Source: Amoeboaphelidium protococcarum
Lineage: Eukaryota > Aphelidiomycota > Aphelidea
Assembly (NCBI GenBank): GCA_023515745.1
Contig: JALECJ010000256.1
Coordinates: forward strand, 2,480,001-2,544,000
Length of the DNA: 64,000 nt
Reading direction: 5' to 3'
In this document: piece by piece, positions 12,815 to 22,932 of the stretch
Numbering within the stretch: the first letter of the stretch is position 1
Layout of the letters: each line of letters opens with the position of its first letter
The notes under the pieces: generated by a model
Databases searched by the model: none
The model's input: the letters and a program-made list of their open reading frames with translations, nothing else
What the model was told of the DNA's origin: nothing
Program-made: the position numbers and the translations under genes

Positions 12815-13729
12815 TCAATCGGAGTGTCTTATTGAACTCAGTGCATGAAGCTCAAACATACAATATGGAAAGAATCCTAAGAAAGTACCAACAATTGGAA
12901 TAACAGCAACACTACCACCGTCAACTAAAAACGCCGTAACCCAAAGATAAACGAAGCAATATGTAGCAGCCAATAATCTAAAGACGTTCAAAGTGATTTT
13001 AACGGACTTATCAGGGATCACGCATTGAAGTATCAGAGATGCTAACCATAAACCGACAATCACCAAAGTAGCAACAGCCAAATGTCTATATAAAGCACTG
13101 GGGTGCTCAAACGGATGCAAAAAAAGATAATTCTTGTGCGCTAATTCTTATCTCTCTATCTCTCTTTACCGTTCTAAATCAAGTAAGCTATTGCTAAGCA
13201 GATTACGAGTCTATGCAATACAATCACTCACAAAGTCATTAGTACTAGACATGAACTTAATGAGACGATTGGTAGTTTCGCGTGGATCATCTTGAGTACT
13301 CTCCAGAATATCCAGTACTTGCTCTGCTTCATAGCTACTACCAGTGACCTGAGTGACAAACTGGACCAGTTTTCTTGACGCGTCTTTATAATTAGCCCCT
13401 TAAGAGAAGCGCGCCATCAATTCACGCGAGTTCTCGGCCATACGTGGTGCCATGTTTTTAGCATGCTCTATAATGGGATCCAGGGAGAAGGAAACACCAT
13501 CCATAGTATTCTTGGCGATCTACTTGATAGCTTATATCACCATTTGATCGCCGCCTGTCATCTCATGCATCATACGATTGAAGACATCCTTGTCATTAAT
13601 GAATTCTCCGCTACGCAAAACGGCATTGATATCAGATTTCATGAAAGCTCCGACGCGCATTGACTAAATCGCCGGGAAGAAGCAGTTGGCCCACAATGCT
13701 AGCCATGAGAATAGAAGCGCGTAAAACAT
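12815..13729 (-). CDS. Secretory/membrane protein of unknown family, paralogue A
   Basis: A 304-codon frame. The N-terminus (MFYALLFSWLALWANCFFPA) is a clear signal sequence. A helical soluble part with a Lys/Gln/Asp mix follows (FVTQVTGSS near the middle), then PFEHPSALYRH and three hydrophobic segments within the last 110 residues. It is a paralogue of the gene at 15789-16667 in opposite orientation. The first 175 residues or so are nearly identical between the two, while the last 110 are only moderately similar. I do not recognise the family. The topology suggests a lumenal or extracellular helical domain anchored by C-terminal spans. Confidence 0.8.
13205..13729 (-). repeat. Arm A of an inverted gene duplication
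   Basis: About 525 nt at the 5' end of paralogue A match 15720-16229 on the plus strand almost base for base, apart from scattered substitutions and one 12-nt indel. Beyond this block the two genes differ strongly, and upstream of the ATG the similarity stops abruptly. Confidence 0.85.
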
Positions 13730-13810
13730 CTTAGCAGTGCAGTGGTTATATTTTTATTTCTATTATATGGATAAGTATCTTTAGTTTTACTGAATATATT
13801 CATGAAGATA

Positions 13811-13835
13811 GCGCAAATGATCTGATTGTTTGCGC
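13811..13835. other. Perfect 7-bp hairpin
   Basis: GCGCAAA at 13811-13817 pairs with TTTGCGC at 13829-13835 around an 11-nt loop. A second hairpin, ACCCCT/AGGGGT with a 9-nt loop, follows at 13859-13879. They could belong to a structured RNA or be DNA inverted repeats. No tRNA could be folded here. Confidence 0.4.
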
Positions 13836-14297
13836 TCTATACTTTGTTGAAAAGTATTACCCCTTTTAAATTCAGGGGTTCAAATCTCATTCGATAACAG
13901 CGCATTAATGACAAAAAGCTACTTAACATTAAAACGTCATACCAAGTATTCATTGTATCAATCGAGATTTTATCGCTGTCTTTGACTTTGAGTAGATTAC
14001 GAAGAGCCAACCCTATAATTATTAATGCACCATAAATCCCACCAGATGGTAAAAGACGTGGCGCGAACGTTCTTCAATAGTTTTTGGAGACTTGCACTGG
14101 TAATTACGGTCTCATTATCACCTTATTCAACCATCTTCCCCTGTCAAAGTTTATACCTTACTCAATGTGTGCAAATTGTTATACCTATGAAAGCTAACTA
14201 TTTCTATGATTTATTAAAAAGTCGAAATCCAACGCTCTAGGTGGTTAGATTGCGCCCAGCCCAATCATGATAGAATATGTTGGGATTGATGTTGGAT

Positions 14298-14307
14298 TAT
14301 ATAAATA
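14298..14307 (+). promoter_or_regulatory. TATA-like element (TATATAAATA)
   Basis: This sequence lies 116 nt upstream of the ATG at 14423. It is nearly the same string as the element in front of the prominin-like gene. The assignment is by sequence only. Confidence 0.35.
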
Positions 14308-14422
14308 GCCTGAAGCTAATTTCTTAAATTTCAATTAAATTTGATACTTGATTATCTTTTTGATTAAAATTAATTTGGCTTGAATGATTAAAATTTATAA
14401 TTTGGCTTGAAATTGTTTGAAG

Positions 14423-15424
14423 ATGTTGAGATTTTTTGGTATTGGAAAGAAGGCGAGTGTCTACACAGAAGACGTTTCAAAGGAGAATAACTCAGCAACA
14501 CATGCTGATAAAAGTGAAGCGCCACCTGAATTACCACCAAAAGATTAATAGAAATAGAATGTGGCCTAATAACAGGTATAATTGCCATAACAGATGTAAT
14601 AAATACAGAAAAGTTAAATTTGGCGATCAATACTATAAGCATCAAACGCGCGAAATGTATTGCCTGAACAGTAATAAGGTGACCAAGTTGTCTCAACTCT
14701 AACAACATCAGGCGATAAATCGACTGAACAACGCGAAGTCGTTGCTATAGTAGACGATACTGGGCGAAATCATTATTATTAAAAGCGCGTCATCAAAAAA
14801 AATCATCCTTAGTTTGGTACTGTGTGGTAAGAAGAGTACCGCGATTTGGGTCAGTCTCCAAGGACATCATCAACCAGTATTGTAACAGATAAGGTGTTGT
14901 TGCGGGAACTGAAACGTACGCCATCATCACTGCTACCTGTTGTAAAGCATCCAATATATGTAGCGTCGTAGAAAAGTGTTGTTACAGCCAGCTCAACCTC
15001 TATCAATCTGCTGTCAATGTCTAATGTCAGTATGTCATTTTCTATGAGTGACTTATTTGGTTTGGGAGCATTAATGAACGCGCATTTTAGGCTAATGTAG
15101 AGCATGAATCTTTTCTGGCGTGTGATATTTGTATTGTGGGAATTGGCTCTAGTTTCGTTGATTCTGTGGCAGATTGTTCGCATGCTGGGATGGATGGACT
15201 TGGCTATTGGTTTGGTTCACAGAATCGCTCAAGATGGTATCATTGTGGCCGAGACTGGCGCGATTTCAGCTTGGAACGCGGTGAACTCTATCGTATCCTT
15301 CCTGACTGGAGCGACTTAGTTCAACGCGTCGCCATTATCTCAAACGTATTCATACGAACCGACGCCAATTTAAGCTTCAGCTGCTGCTGCAGATTAATCT
15401 ATATGGCGCAGAATATTTTTTTGA
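14423..15424 (+). CDS. Hypothetical glutamine-rich single-span membrane protein
   Basis: A 333-codon frame from ATG to TGA. Residues 1-30 are basic and polar. Residues 40-100 are very rich in glutamine, mostly as consecutive TAA/TAG codons, which would look hopelessly interrupted under the standard code. A Ser/Thr-rich part follows. Residues 230-252 (FWRVIFVLWELALVSLILWQIV) form one strong membrane helix, followed by an amphipathic stretch and an Ala/Gln tail. No family is recognised. It lies exactly between the two inverted paralogues, so it may have moved with their duplication. Confidence 0.6.
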
Positions 15425-15722
15425 CCAGAGAAATTAATCTAGTGATTTAAATGAAGAAGTTAGAATATACGTATATCTGACCCGGGTCTGAGTTTTGAGA
15501 GGTGGACTAGGTTCCCATAAAGTGGTGTAATAAACCCATATAGCCAAAGAATTTTATCTACCTTTATAACATCCAAAAATGCAATTCAGATTAGGGGTAG
15601 TATTTACAAAGGCGATAAGCTACATTCATCTTTCAACCTTAGCAGATTATCACCATGCGCCACATTCAAATTATCTTGTGTTGGATCTTCAATTGAGGGA
15701 CTGACTATACAAATATAAAAAG
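15425..15722. other. Spacer upstream of paralogue B
   Basis: No gene is supported. A frame starting with MQFRLGVV near 15575 ends at the TGA at 15702. There is no TAG splice acceptor close to the paralogue B block that would let an upstream exon supply its missing start codon. Confidence 0.4.
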
Positions 15723-16229
15723 TTTTTTGCGCTTCTATTCTCATGGCTAGTATTGTGGGCCAACTGCTTCTTCCCGGCGATTTAGTCAATGCGCGTTGGA
15801 GCTTTCATGAAATCTGATATCACTTCCGTCTTGCGTAATGGTGATTTTGTCAATGACAAGGATGTCTTTAATCATATGATGCATGAGATGACTGGTGGTG
15901 ATCAAATGGTGATATAAGCTATCAAGTAGATTGCCAAGAATACCATGGATGGTGTTTCCTTCTCCCTGGATCCCATTATAGAGCATGCTAAATAAATGGC
16001 ACCTCGTATGGTTCAATTGATCGCGCGCTTCTCTCAAGGGGCTAATTATAAGGACGCGTCAAGAAAGCTGGTACAGTTTGTCACTCAGGTCACTGGCAGT
16101 AGTAATGAAGCAGAGCAAGTACTGGATATTCTGGAGAGTACTCAAGATGATCCACGCAAAACCACCAATCGTCTCATTAAGTTCATGTCTAATACTAATG
16201 ACTTTGTGAGTGATTGCATTGCTTAGACC
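15720..16229 (+). repeat. Arm B of an inverted gene duplication
   Basis: Inverted counterpart of 13205-13729. At its left edge the codon aligned with the ATG of paralogue A is AAG (15720-15722), and similarity ends there. B also lacks 12 nt present in A about 290 nt into the block. Confidence 0.85.
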
Positions 16230-16667
16230 CGTAGCCTCATGAGCACCGACGCTAATTCGGAAGGTAAAGATCTTGAGATAGCGAGATAAGAGTATCGTGC
16301 AATCAAAAACCGCAACAGCTATCTTTTCTGTTATCCCTTTGAGCATCCTAGTGCTACTTACCGGCATTTTGTGATAGCAACTATCGTAATTCTTGGCCTC
16401 TGGTTGGGCGCGTTGATTTATCGCTGGTATTTGGGCGCGAATATAACTGATACTGTGCGGATTCGCCTGAAAATATTTAGAATTCTCGTTTTTGTCTACT
16501 GCATGGTATTTTTGGCTGTGGCAGTGGTATTGTAAGCAGGTTGGTTTGTGCCGTTTCTTTTTTTGATACTCTTGTCAGCTACTGTGGTAAACCTTGCAGT
16601 TGAATTCAAATTTTGTAGATGCGTTCTTTCAGCTTTGTTTTTGGGTGGCCGTTAAGATGATACTTGA
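15789..16667 (+). CDS. Paralogue B of the signal-peptide membrane protein; original start lost
   Basis: The frame homologous to paralogue A is open from after the TGA at 15702 to the TGA at 16665-16667, but it has no ATG at the position used by A. The signal-peptide codons (FFALLFSWLVLWANCFF) are still intact upstream of the first in-frame ATG at 15789 (MRVGAF). If translation starts at 15789 the protein has 292 residues and lacks its signal peptide. Otherwise a non-AUG start or an unseen upstream exon is needed. The C-terminus keeps YPFEHPSATYRH and several hydrophobic segments but has diverged strongly from A. It could be a young pseudogene, although the rest of the frame is undamaged. Confidence 0.6.
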
Positions 16668-16811
16668 GAACTCTATGTTATTAACTTTATCTCAGTGATA
16701 TAGACATAAGCTGGACACTAAACATGACAACCAAAAAATTTCATAAGATAATCTGATTTTTTATTCAAATTATTAAAAACTTTCATAGATCTTCATCTCA
16801 AACTCAGACTC

Positions 16812-18542
16812 TCAGAATAGCTTCTGTGACATCTTAGTTCTTAGAACGACATAGTCAGGCCAAGCTTCAATAGGACCCATGGCAACAACTGCAGGATCTA
16901 CACCGTAAATGTACTTCATTGCAGCATCGCGCACAGTAGTCAACGAGATAGAGTCGATCATCTACTCCATTTCTCTTGGGCTGATTCTTCTACCATAAGT
17001 CAGCAGATGGCGTCCAATGTCCTCGGCAACATTGACATTGTTGTCCAGTGAGAACAGGAGACTCGTCTTCAACTAGTTCTTGGCACGCACCAGCTCAGTC
17101 TCCGTAGCACTGGTGGCAATTTTGGTCCACAAGTGCAGAGTGGTCTCACACAGATCAATCAACTTCATACGATCAGACGCAATCATGTAAAGACCAAACA
17201 GGGAGGTGTCAGTGTACGTGGTATTGAAAGACATGATAGAGTCGCACAGATTGTCCTTTGCAACAGCCTGTGCCAATTTGCTGCTCAGGTGAGTACCGTT
17301 ACCCAAAGATCTGTCCCAAGAGCCGGCAATAGTCTAAGCCAGCAACAAAGGCAAATGATCCGGATGATTCCAACCAACACCTTCAACAGCAACCACCATA
17401 TGAGCATCTCTCATAGAATCATCACGGATTCTAATCTCAGAACCAGTGAATTCAGTAGGCGGCACAATCAGAGACGACTTTAGCGACTTTGCAGATAACG
17501 AAGAAGAGGCAGCAGAAGGTAAAGAATTAAACTTTTCTTCAGCAATCTTGCACAGAGCATCGTGATCAACTGCACCAGTACCCACAAGGACCATTCTATC
17601 AGCAGTGTAATGAGTCTTGATGTAATCAGTCAAATCCTTTCTACCGATGGAATTGATATTGGCATCAGTACCCAGAATAGTGAGACCAAGCGATGTTCCC
17701 TAATAAGCGGTTGCATGCAAATGATCAAATACAACCTCCTCCATCACTTTCTCCACTTCCTCCTTCTCGCGCAGAATTGTGCTTCTCTCATTCTCAATAG
17801 CACTCTCCTCCAACTTTGAGTGTTGCAGGATATCAGAAATAATGTCCACAGACTGACCAACATCCTTCTTAAGGCAGCGCGCAAAGTATACCGTCTACTC
17901 TCTCGAGGTGTAGGCATTCAACTGGGCACCCATATTCTCAATCTCCTTCTCCATTTGGACGCGAGATCTCTTCTCAGTGCCCTTGAAGATAAGATGCTCC
18001 AGAAAGTGAGCCACACCGTTATTCTTCTCCGTCTCGAATCTACTACCAGCACCAATCCACAGACCGACGGTGGCAGTCTCATTATCAGCATGTTCAGTAG
18101 CCACTCTGAGTCCATTCGATAGAGTAGTCACCCTAGTCTCTGGCACGTTCATCAGCGCCTACTTGGTGGAGATGGATGGCCTGACTGTGGCACCGACTGA
18201 CGCTAATGCTCTCTACAAAATTTATTATTATTTTAATAAATATAACGTTCTATTAAAAGGGAACCTACTTTTGCGATATTATAATTCATTTCTACTTGCT
18301 TCCTCCTGATATTACGTCAAGGAATAGAATGACAGAGGAAAGAAGAAGACAGGAAGAAAGAGATTCTCTCTCTTTACTCGTCGCGGTCGCTGTTTGTTGT
18401 TCTTTTGGCTTGTCTGAAGAAAAGATAGTTCGTCTGCATTTTATATCTGCTCAGGAAGAAAGAGAAAAGACCGACGCGCTTCATAGATGTCATGAGAGTT
18501 CTTTACCTGTGCATACTTTTGCCTATCTTGACGTCTCGCCAT
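16812..18542 (-). CDS. Mitochondrial processing peptidase beta subunit (M16)
   Basis: The main exon (16812-18212) carries [20 protein letters not shown], the inverted zinc motif HFLEH (with HLIFKG) and the downstream glutamates, then [18 protein letters not shown], typical of the catalytic beta subunit. It removes presequences from imported matrix proteins and in many fungi is also related to core 1 of complex III. Upstream of MNVPET the frame has no ATG, so I propose a 12-codon first exon at 18507-18542 ([12 protein letters not shown]) and an intron at 18213-18506 (GTAAAG...TTGTAG). The spliced product has 478 residues, normal for the family. The intron is 294 nt and open in frame, so exon 1 is less certain than the rest. 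The peptidase at 4.3-6.3 kb acts after this enzyme. Confidence 0.92.
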
Positions 18543-18957
18543 TTTATTTTCTAATGCGATACATGTCTACTGAATTGTAATTGAGGCGACTTTATAAAGT
18601 TTACGGCTTTGTGACTAGTCGATTGAGCCGTATTTTATATTTTTTGAATCTTTCACCAAGAAACTTGCCCGTGTTCAATTGACCATTTCTCAAAGTGTTA
18701 TCTCCTAACCGTCGTTTCATTATATGTAAGCTTTACTACGCGGTTGTTTCACGAATTATTTTTGATATGCAATGAGACTTTGACAAGAGAGGGAATTTTA
18801 CATTAACGTTCACTCTTGTGCTTTTGTCGATTTAATTCTTCTCTCTTTGTTATATAGTGTTTGATATCCCTGGTAAATCTCTTTCTCTCTCGTAATCACT
18901 TAACAGTCTATATTATTAAAATATTTTTCTTATTATTAGAACACATTTATTTAGAGG
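18543..18957. promoter_or_regulatory. Divergent promoter region, MPP beta / PXA-PX gene
   Basis: A 415-bp A/T-rich interval between two divergently oriented genes. I see no coding sequence and no element beyond A/T-rich stretches, so its role is inferred from position. Confidence 0.35.
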
Positions 18958-21900
18958 ATGTGGAAGTTTTGGAGCATGTTCATCCTTCTATTGTTGTCTC
19001 CAGTGCTGAGGTTATTGTTTCTTACTCTGCTCTTTGTACTGGTTGGTGTCCCTGCTATAGTTGTGTTTGTGAATAGAAAAGAGTTATCTAGATTCTTTGT
19101 ACGGGTGGATTAGAATGAGATTAGTAATTACTCTAGTAGGAATAGCATAATATTTACCGATGAAGTTGTGTCTTTGTTGTAAAGTTTCGATTCACAAAGA
19201 GATGGTGGTTCTTCAGCCAATGGTGTGCTTTAGAGTATATCGCCTTAGTAGTCGTAGATGTAATCATTACCGAGACATTCCAAGACTTTTGCAGTACATA
19301 GATATAGTTCCAGTGTTAATGATGCTGTTAATTCCGTGTTCAAAATCATTAAAGTTGACTTTATAGAGTCGTGGCTTTATCGCATTACAGATCAGCAGAT
19401 ACTGATTACCATGATGACTATGAGAAATGAAATGCCATTTACACTATACATTGACTAGTATCTCGTCAAGATTCTGGATAAGCTGCATGATCGTTTGGTC
19501 GCTGTTGATTAAACTGCCTTGTTGTAGAGAATGCTCAAATCTATAACATTACATGTGTCCACTAGGAAGAGGCTGTTAATTTAATAGTAATCATCATCAA
19601 CGCAAGGTCAATAGTCATCATTCTTCGCTGCCAGATCTGAGGCTTTGGCTATTAAACTCTGCCGTAAGATGATCGATCTCCTCACTCAGAATGAACATGT
19701 AGCTTCTATTGAGTAGCTGTTCTTGTCCAAGATTGTCTTGTTTTACATTTATAATCCTGTGGTGAATCTTTTAAGTGATCCTGATTTTTGGAATTAGACC
19801 ATAGTGTCGGTTATGGATGCTTATATTGCCGAACAGGTGATTGTTAATAAGATGCGAAAAGTCCTGGATAGTACGACTACAGCTTCTGGTACTACTTTGC
19901 CTGCAGATTTTAATCCATAGATTGTTGAAGTTAAAGTACAGTTTTTAGCTGATGTTGATAATACCGTCAAGTCTCTGTTGCAAGCTCTAAAGATTAAATA
20001 AAATGCAATAACCTCGGCCGTGACTGATAGATCTCCTTCGGATATTGTTGCTGAAAAGTTGGCTCTTGTATCGACTCACCTTGCCGGTTGTAACTAAAAC
20101 TCTGCTGAAGTCCGCATTGTCTCGGATGCTCTGTAACAGATTGTATAAAGACATGGTGACAATGATATGCTAATACGGTCCTTGGGAGATTTGATGCCAA
20201 TGTTGAAGAATCGAAACTTTAATCTTATTGAAGGTCAGGTGTAAATTCTGTCTATATTGGCTTAGTGTTACGAGATTCTGTATAAGTAGTAACAATAATA
20301 TTAGTCTCTTATCGCCCAGTAGTAGCAAGTATCATCGCAGTAGACATCGTCCATGAATAGCTCTTATACTGGTAATAATTATAATGATTTCAAGAAAATG
20401 CTGTCACTGGGAAGGAGGTCCCCTACCAAGTAATAGGACTCACAGGTTCAGCAGTAGCCTATTTCACAGCCGATCCCCTCAGCTTCCACCATAGCTAGAG
20501 TGTAAAATTAGAATATGATTGACCTGTCCAAGGCGTAATTTGATGAATAGTTTAAATCGTCTGGGAAGCAATCTTTATAGATACAATAAGAATAAAACGA
20601 TCTGTAAAACGTTGACGCCGCCTCTCGTGGCAGTTCGGAGAACAAGAAGCTTAATAAATCTTCAGATGTAATCAGTTAAATTGATATTGAGGCTGTGGAG
20701 AAGGCTTTCTAGTCAATCATCAGATCTGACGGCTATGGGACCGACCTCAGTGATAAGGATAGTGTTACGTCTGTTAAAAGCTCGCAAGCCACCAAAAGCA
20801 TTAATGATCTGGAGACGCAAGGTGTGGGAGACACTGAAGAAGAGTCAGAGTTATAGGACAGTCTTCATGGTAGTAGTATAGACAAGATTAGCGAAGAATT
20901 TGAAGACGATGAAGAGATCGAGGGTAATGATTAGGAAGCAAAGTATAGTGCGATGGTTAGCCCTTCTATGGAGAGCGATTCTGATTATAATGATCGTTAG
21001 TTTTTAAATATGAGTAGTCCGACCGGTAGTAAAGATTCGGTAAAGTCTGAGATTAAGAAGATCAATGAGAGAATAGAGAAGCTGCTACATCAAGAAGAGC
21101 TTTTGAATGCCATGATTGATAAATTAGGAGATGAAGACTAAGAGCAGTTTGCTGGGAGTAAGTTGGGACAGAAGGAGGTGAAGTTGATGCGCAAAATGAA
21201 GGCGTAATTCTAGAATGAGCGAACACTTCTCGACAATCTTCGGAATACTATGGAACTGTCAATTTCTGATAATTTTATCGTGCCTGGATAGACCAAGATT
21301 TCAATACCTTCTTACTCTGTCGACTCTTCTGCTTCTGGATCTACCTCGGATAGTTCTGCTTTGAACGCATAGTCTTAAAATTAGTAGTAACAGCAGTAGC
21401 AGTAATAGTAATAGTAGTTTGTAGTATATATTATCGAGATAAATAATTACAAGGGATGGATTATAGCGCGTCGTTACTCTGAATTTGATCGTCTGAATAA
21501 AGAGTTGAAGTAGAAATATCCTCAGATTATGGGCAAAAGTGGATATGATCTACCTGGGAAGCGGTATCTCCATTTCAAATCACTCAGTGGATCATCTGCC
21601 AATTCCCTCTTTGAGAATAAGAAGGAGCGAGAATTTGTGGAAGGTCGAAGAGTGTAATTAGAGCGTTATCTGAGAAATCTGGTGAATGATCCGGTAATTG
21701 CCAAGTCTTGGGAATTCCGATAGTTTTTGTGTCAAGACCAGTTCAATTCAAAGACGACTTCGTCTTTCAAGACTGGTCCTTTGCAGAGTATGTTGCCATT
21801 TAATCCGCTCAATGTCAAGAAATTGTTGAATATTTTTCATCTTAATGAAAGTGCTGGATCGGCTGGCGGGAATATCAGCACTGGCTAGAGACCGATTTAA

Positions 21901-22881
21901 GATGAACATTCGATTAAGCTGGTGAAGCAACGGAAGAGATTTAAATCTACTCCGAATGCTTTGCTTGATGCAATCAGTAATAAAGTTGGCCAAGTCTTTG
22001 GTAATGGTAACAAGACTGGTAAGATTGATGACATGGATTCGGACGCGTCATCTATCGGCAGTTTTACCACTAATACTCAATCTCATCATCATAATCATAG
22101 TCCTTAATATAACTCTGTTACATCATCTGCTCAGACGTCTCCTTAGAATTCTAATTACTAATCGCAGCAACCCGCATCATAGTCTTCATAATTCACATTT
22201 GGCAGGCGCAAGAGTGTTAATGTGGAAGCTGATTCTCCTACTAAGAACAAGCACGTAATTTCTGGCCATTTAGACTCTGATCAAGAACTTGAAAGCAGCC
22301 TGTACTCGTCAATTAATCATGAGACTATGCCTAACATAGTCCCCAAGATTGCCATCTCATCTCCTTCGCCTGATGATGATTTTTTACCCAAACATTTGGA
22401 TGAGAAGACTCTTGGCTAGACGTCGTTGTCCGAGTCGTTATGCGCCCTGTTCATTGAGATGTTTGAACTGAAGGAGAAGAACAATTGGTTGCGGCGATAG
22501 GCTGTTATGCTCATTCTTCAGCAAGTGATGGGTGGTGCGATAGAACGTAAGATTGGAGAAGTGGTGTCCAGTCTCCATACGGATGAAATGCTCACCATGT
22601 ATGCCAGGCGATTGTGTGATGTCATGAAGCCAAGTCAACCTTGGGTGCCGCGTAGTGAAGAGTAGAAAGAGCGTACACGACTTGACGCTCACAAGAAGTT
22701 ACTACTGGTGGTTCCTGATATCTTGGGACAGATGGTCGGAAGATCTAATGCTAAGAAGGGTATACTGAAGATCTTTGAACTACTCTAGAATCAATAATAC
22801 AATAATGAGCTGGTTCGCAGATTAATTGAAGACTTGCTGATTTGTGTGTTCCCAGAATTGGATGAATTAATCAAGTACTGA
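18958..22881 (+). CDS. PXA-PX-Nexin_C protein (Mdm1/SNX13/14/19/25 family)
   Basis: One intronless frame of 1307 codons. Residues 5-40 form one or two N-terminal membrane helices (MFILLLLSPVLRLLFLTLLF). A helical PXA domain lies at about 118-305 and contains VDFIESWLYRITDQQ. A long Ser/Gln/Glu linker follows. The PX domain at about 820-925 has ARRYSEFDRLNKELKQKYPQ and an FKSLSGSS loop. The Nexin_C domain at about 1157-1300 has SLCALFIEMFELKEKNNWLRRQ. Yeast Mdm1 and animal SNX13/14 tether ER to vacuole/lysosome or lipid droplets through this arrangement. I see no clear RGS domain between PXA and PX, as in SNX19. The gene ends 51 bp from the convergent degenerate myosin gene. Confidence 0.9.
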
Positions 22882-22932
22882 TCAGCTGTTTGTGTGTATT
22901 AATATAAATCAAATTTATTTCACTCAAATTCA

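Larger units (their letters stand above)
13730..14422. other. Intergenic spacer between inverted paralogue A and the Q-rich gene
   Basis: No gene is supported. A 71-codon plus frame at 14025-14240 has no recognisable features. The spacer contains two hairpins (13811-13835 and 13859-13879), an A/T-rich stretch with the phrase AATTTGGCTTGAA repeated near 14370 and 14400, and a TATA-like element at 14298. Confidence 0.5.

Noticed and set aside
13827-13902. tRNA-like arrangement with GCGCT/AGCGC ends and a GTTCAAATC string
   Set aside because: The acceptor and T stems contain mismatches, the D-loop lacks GG, and the GGGG needed for the T stem pairs better with the upstream CCCC.
14025-14240. 71-codon plus-strand ORF
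   Set aside because: No motif or codon signature, and it lies in an A/T-rich spacer.
18296-18580. 94-codon plus-strand ORF
   Set aside because: Lies antisense to the proposed first exon and intron of MPP beta and has low-complexity composition.
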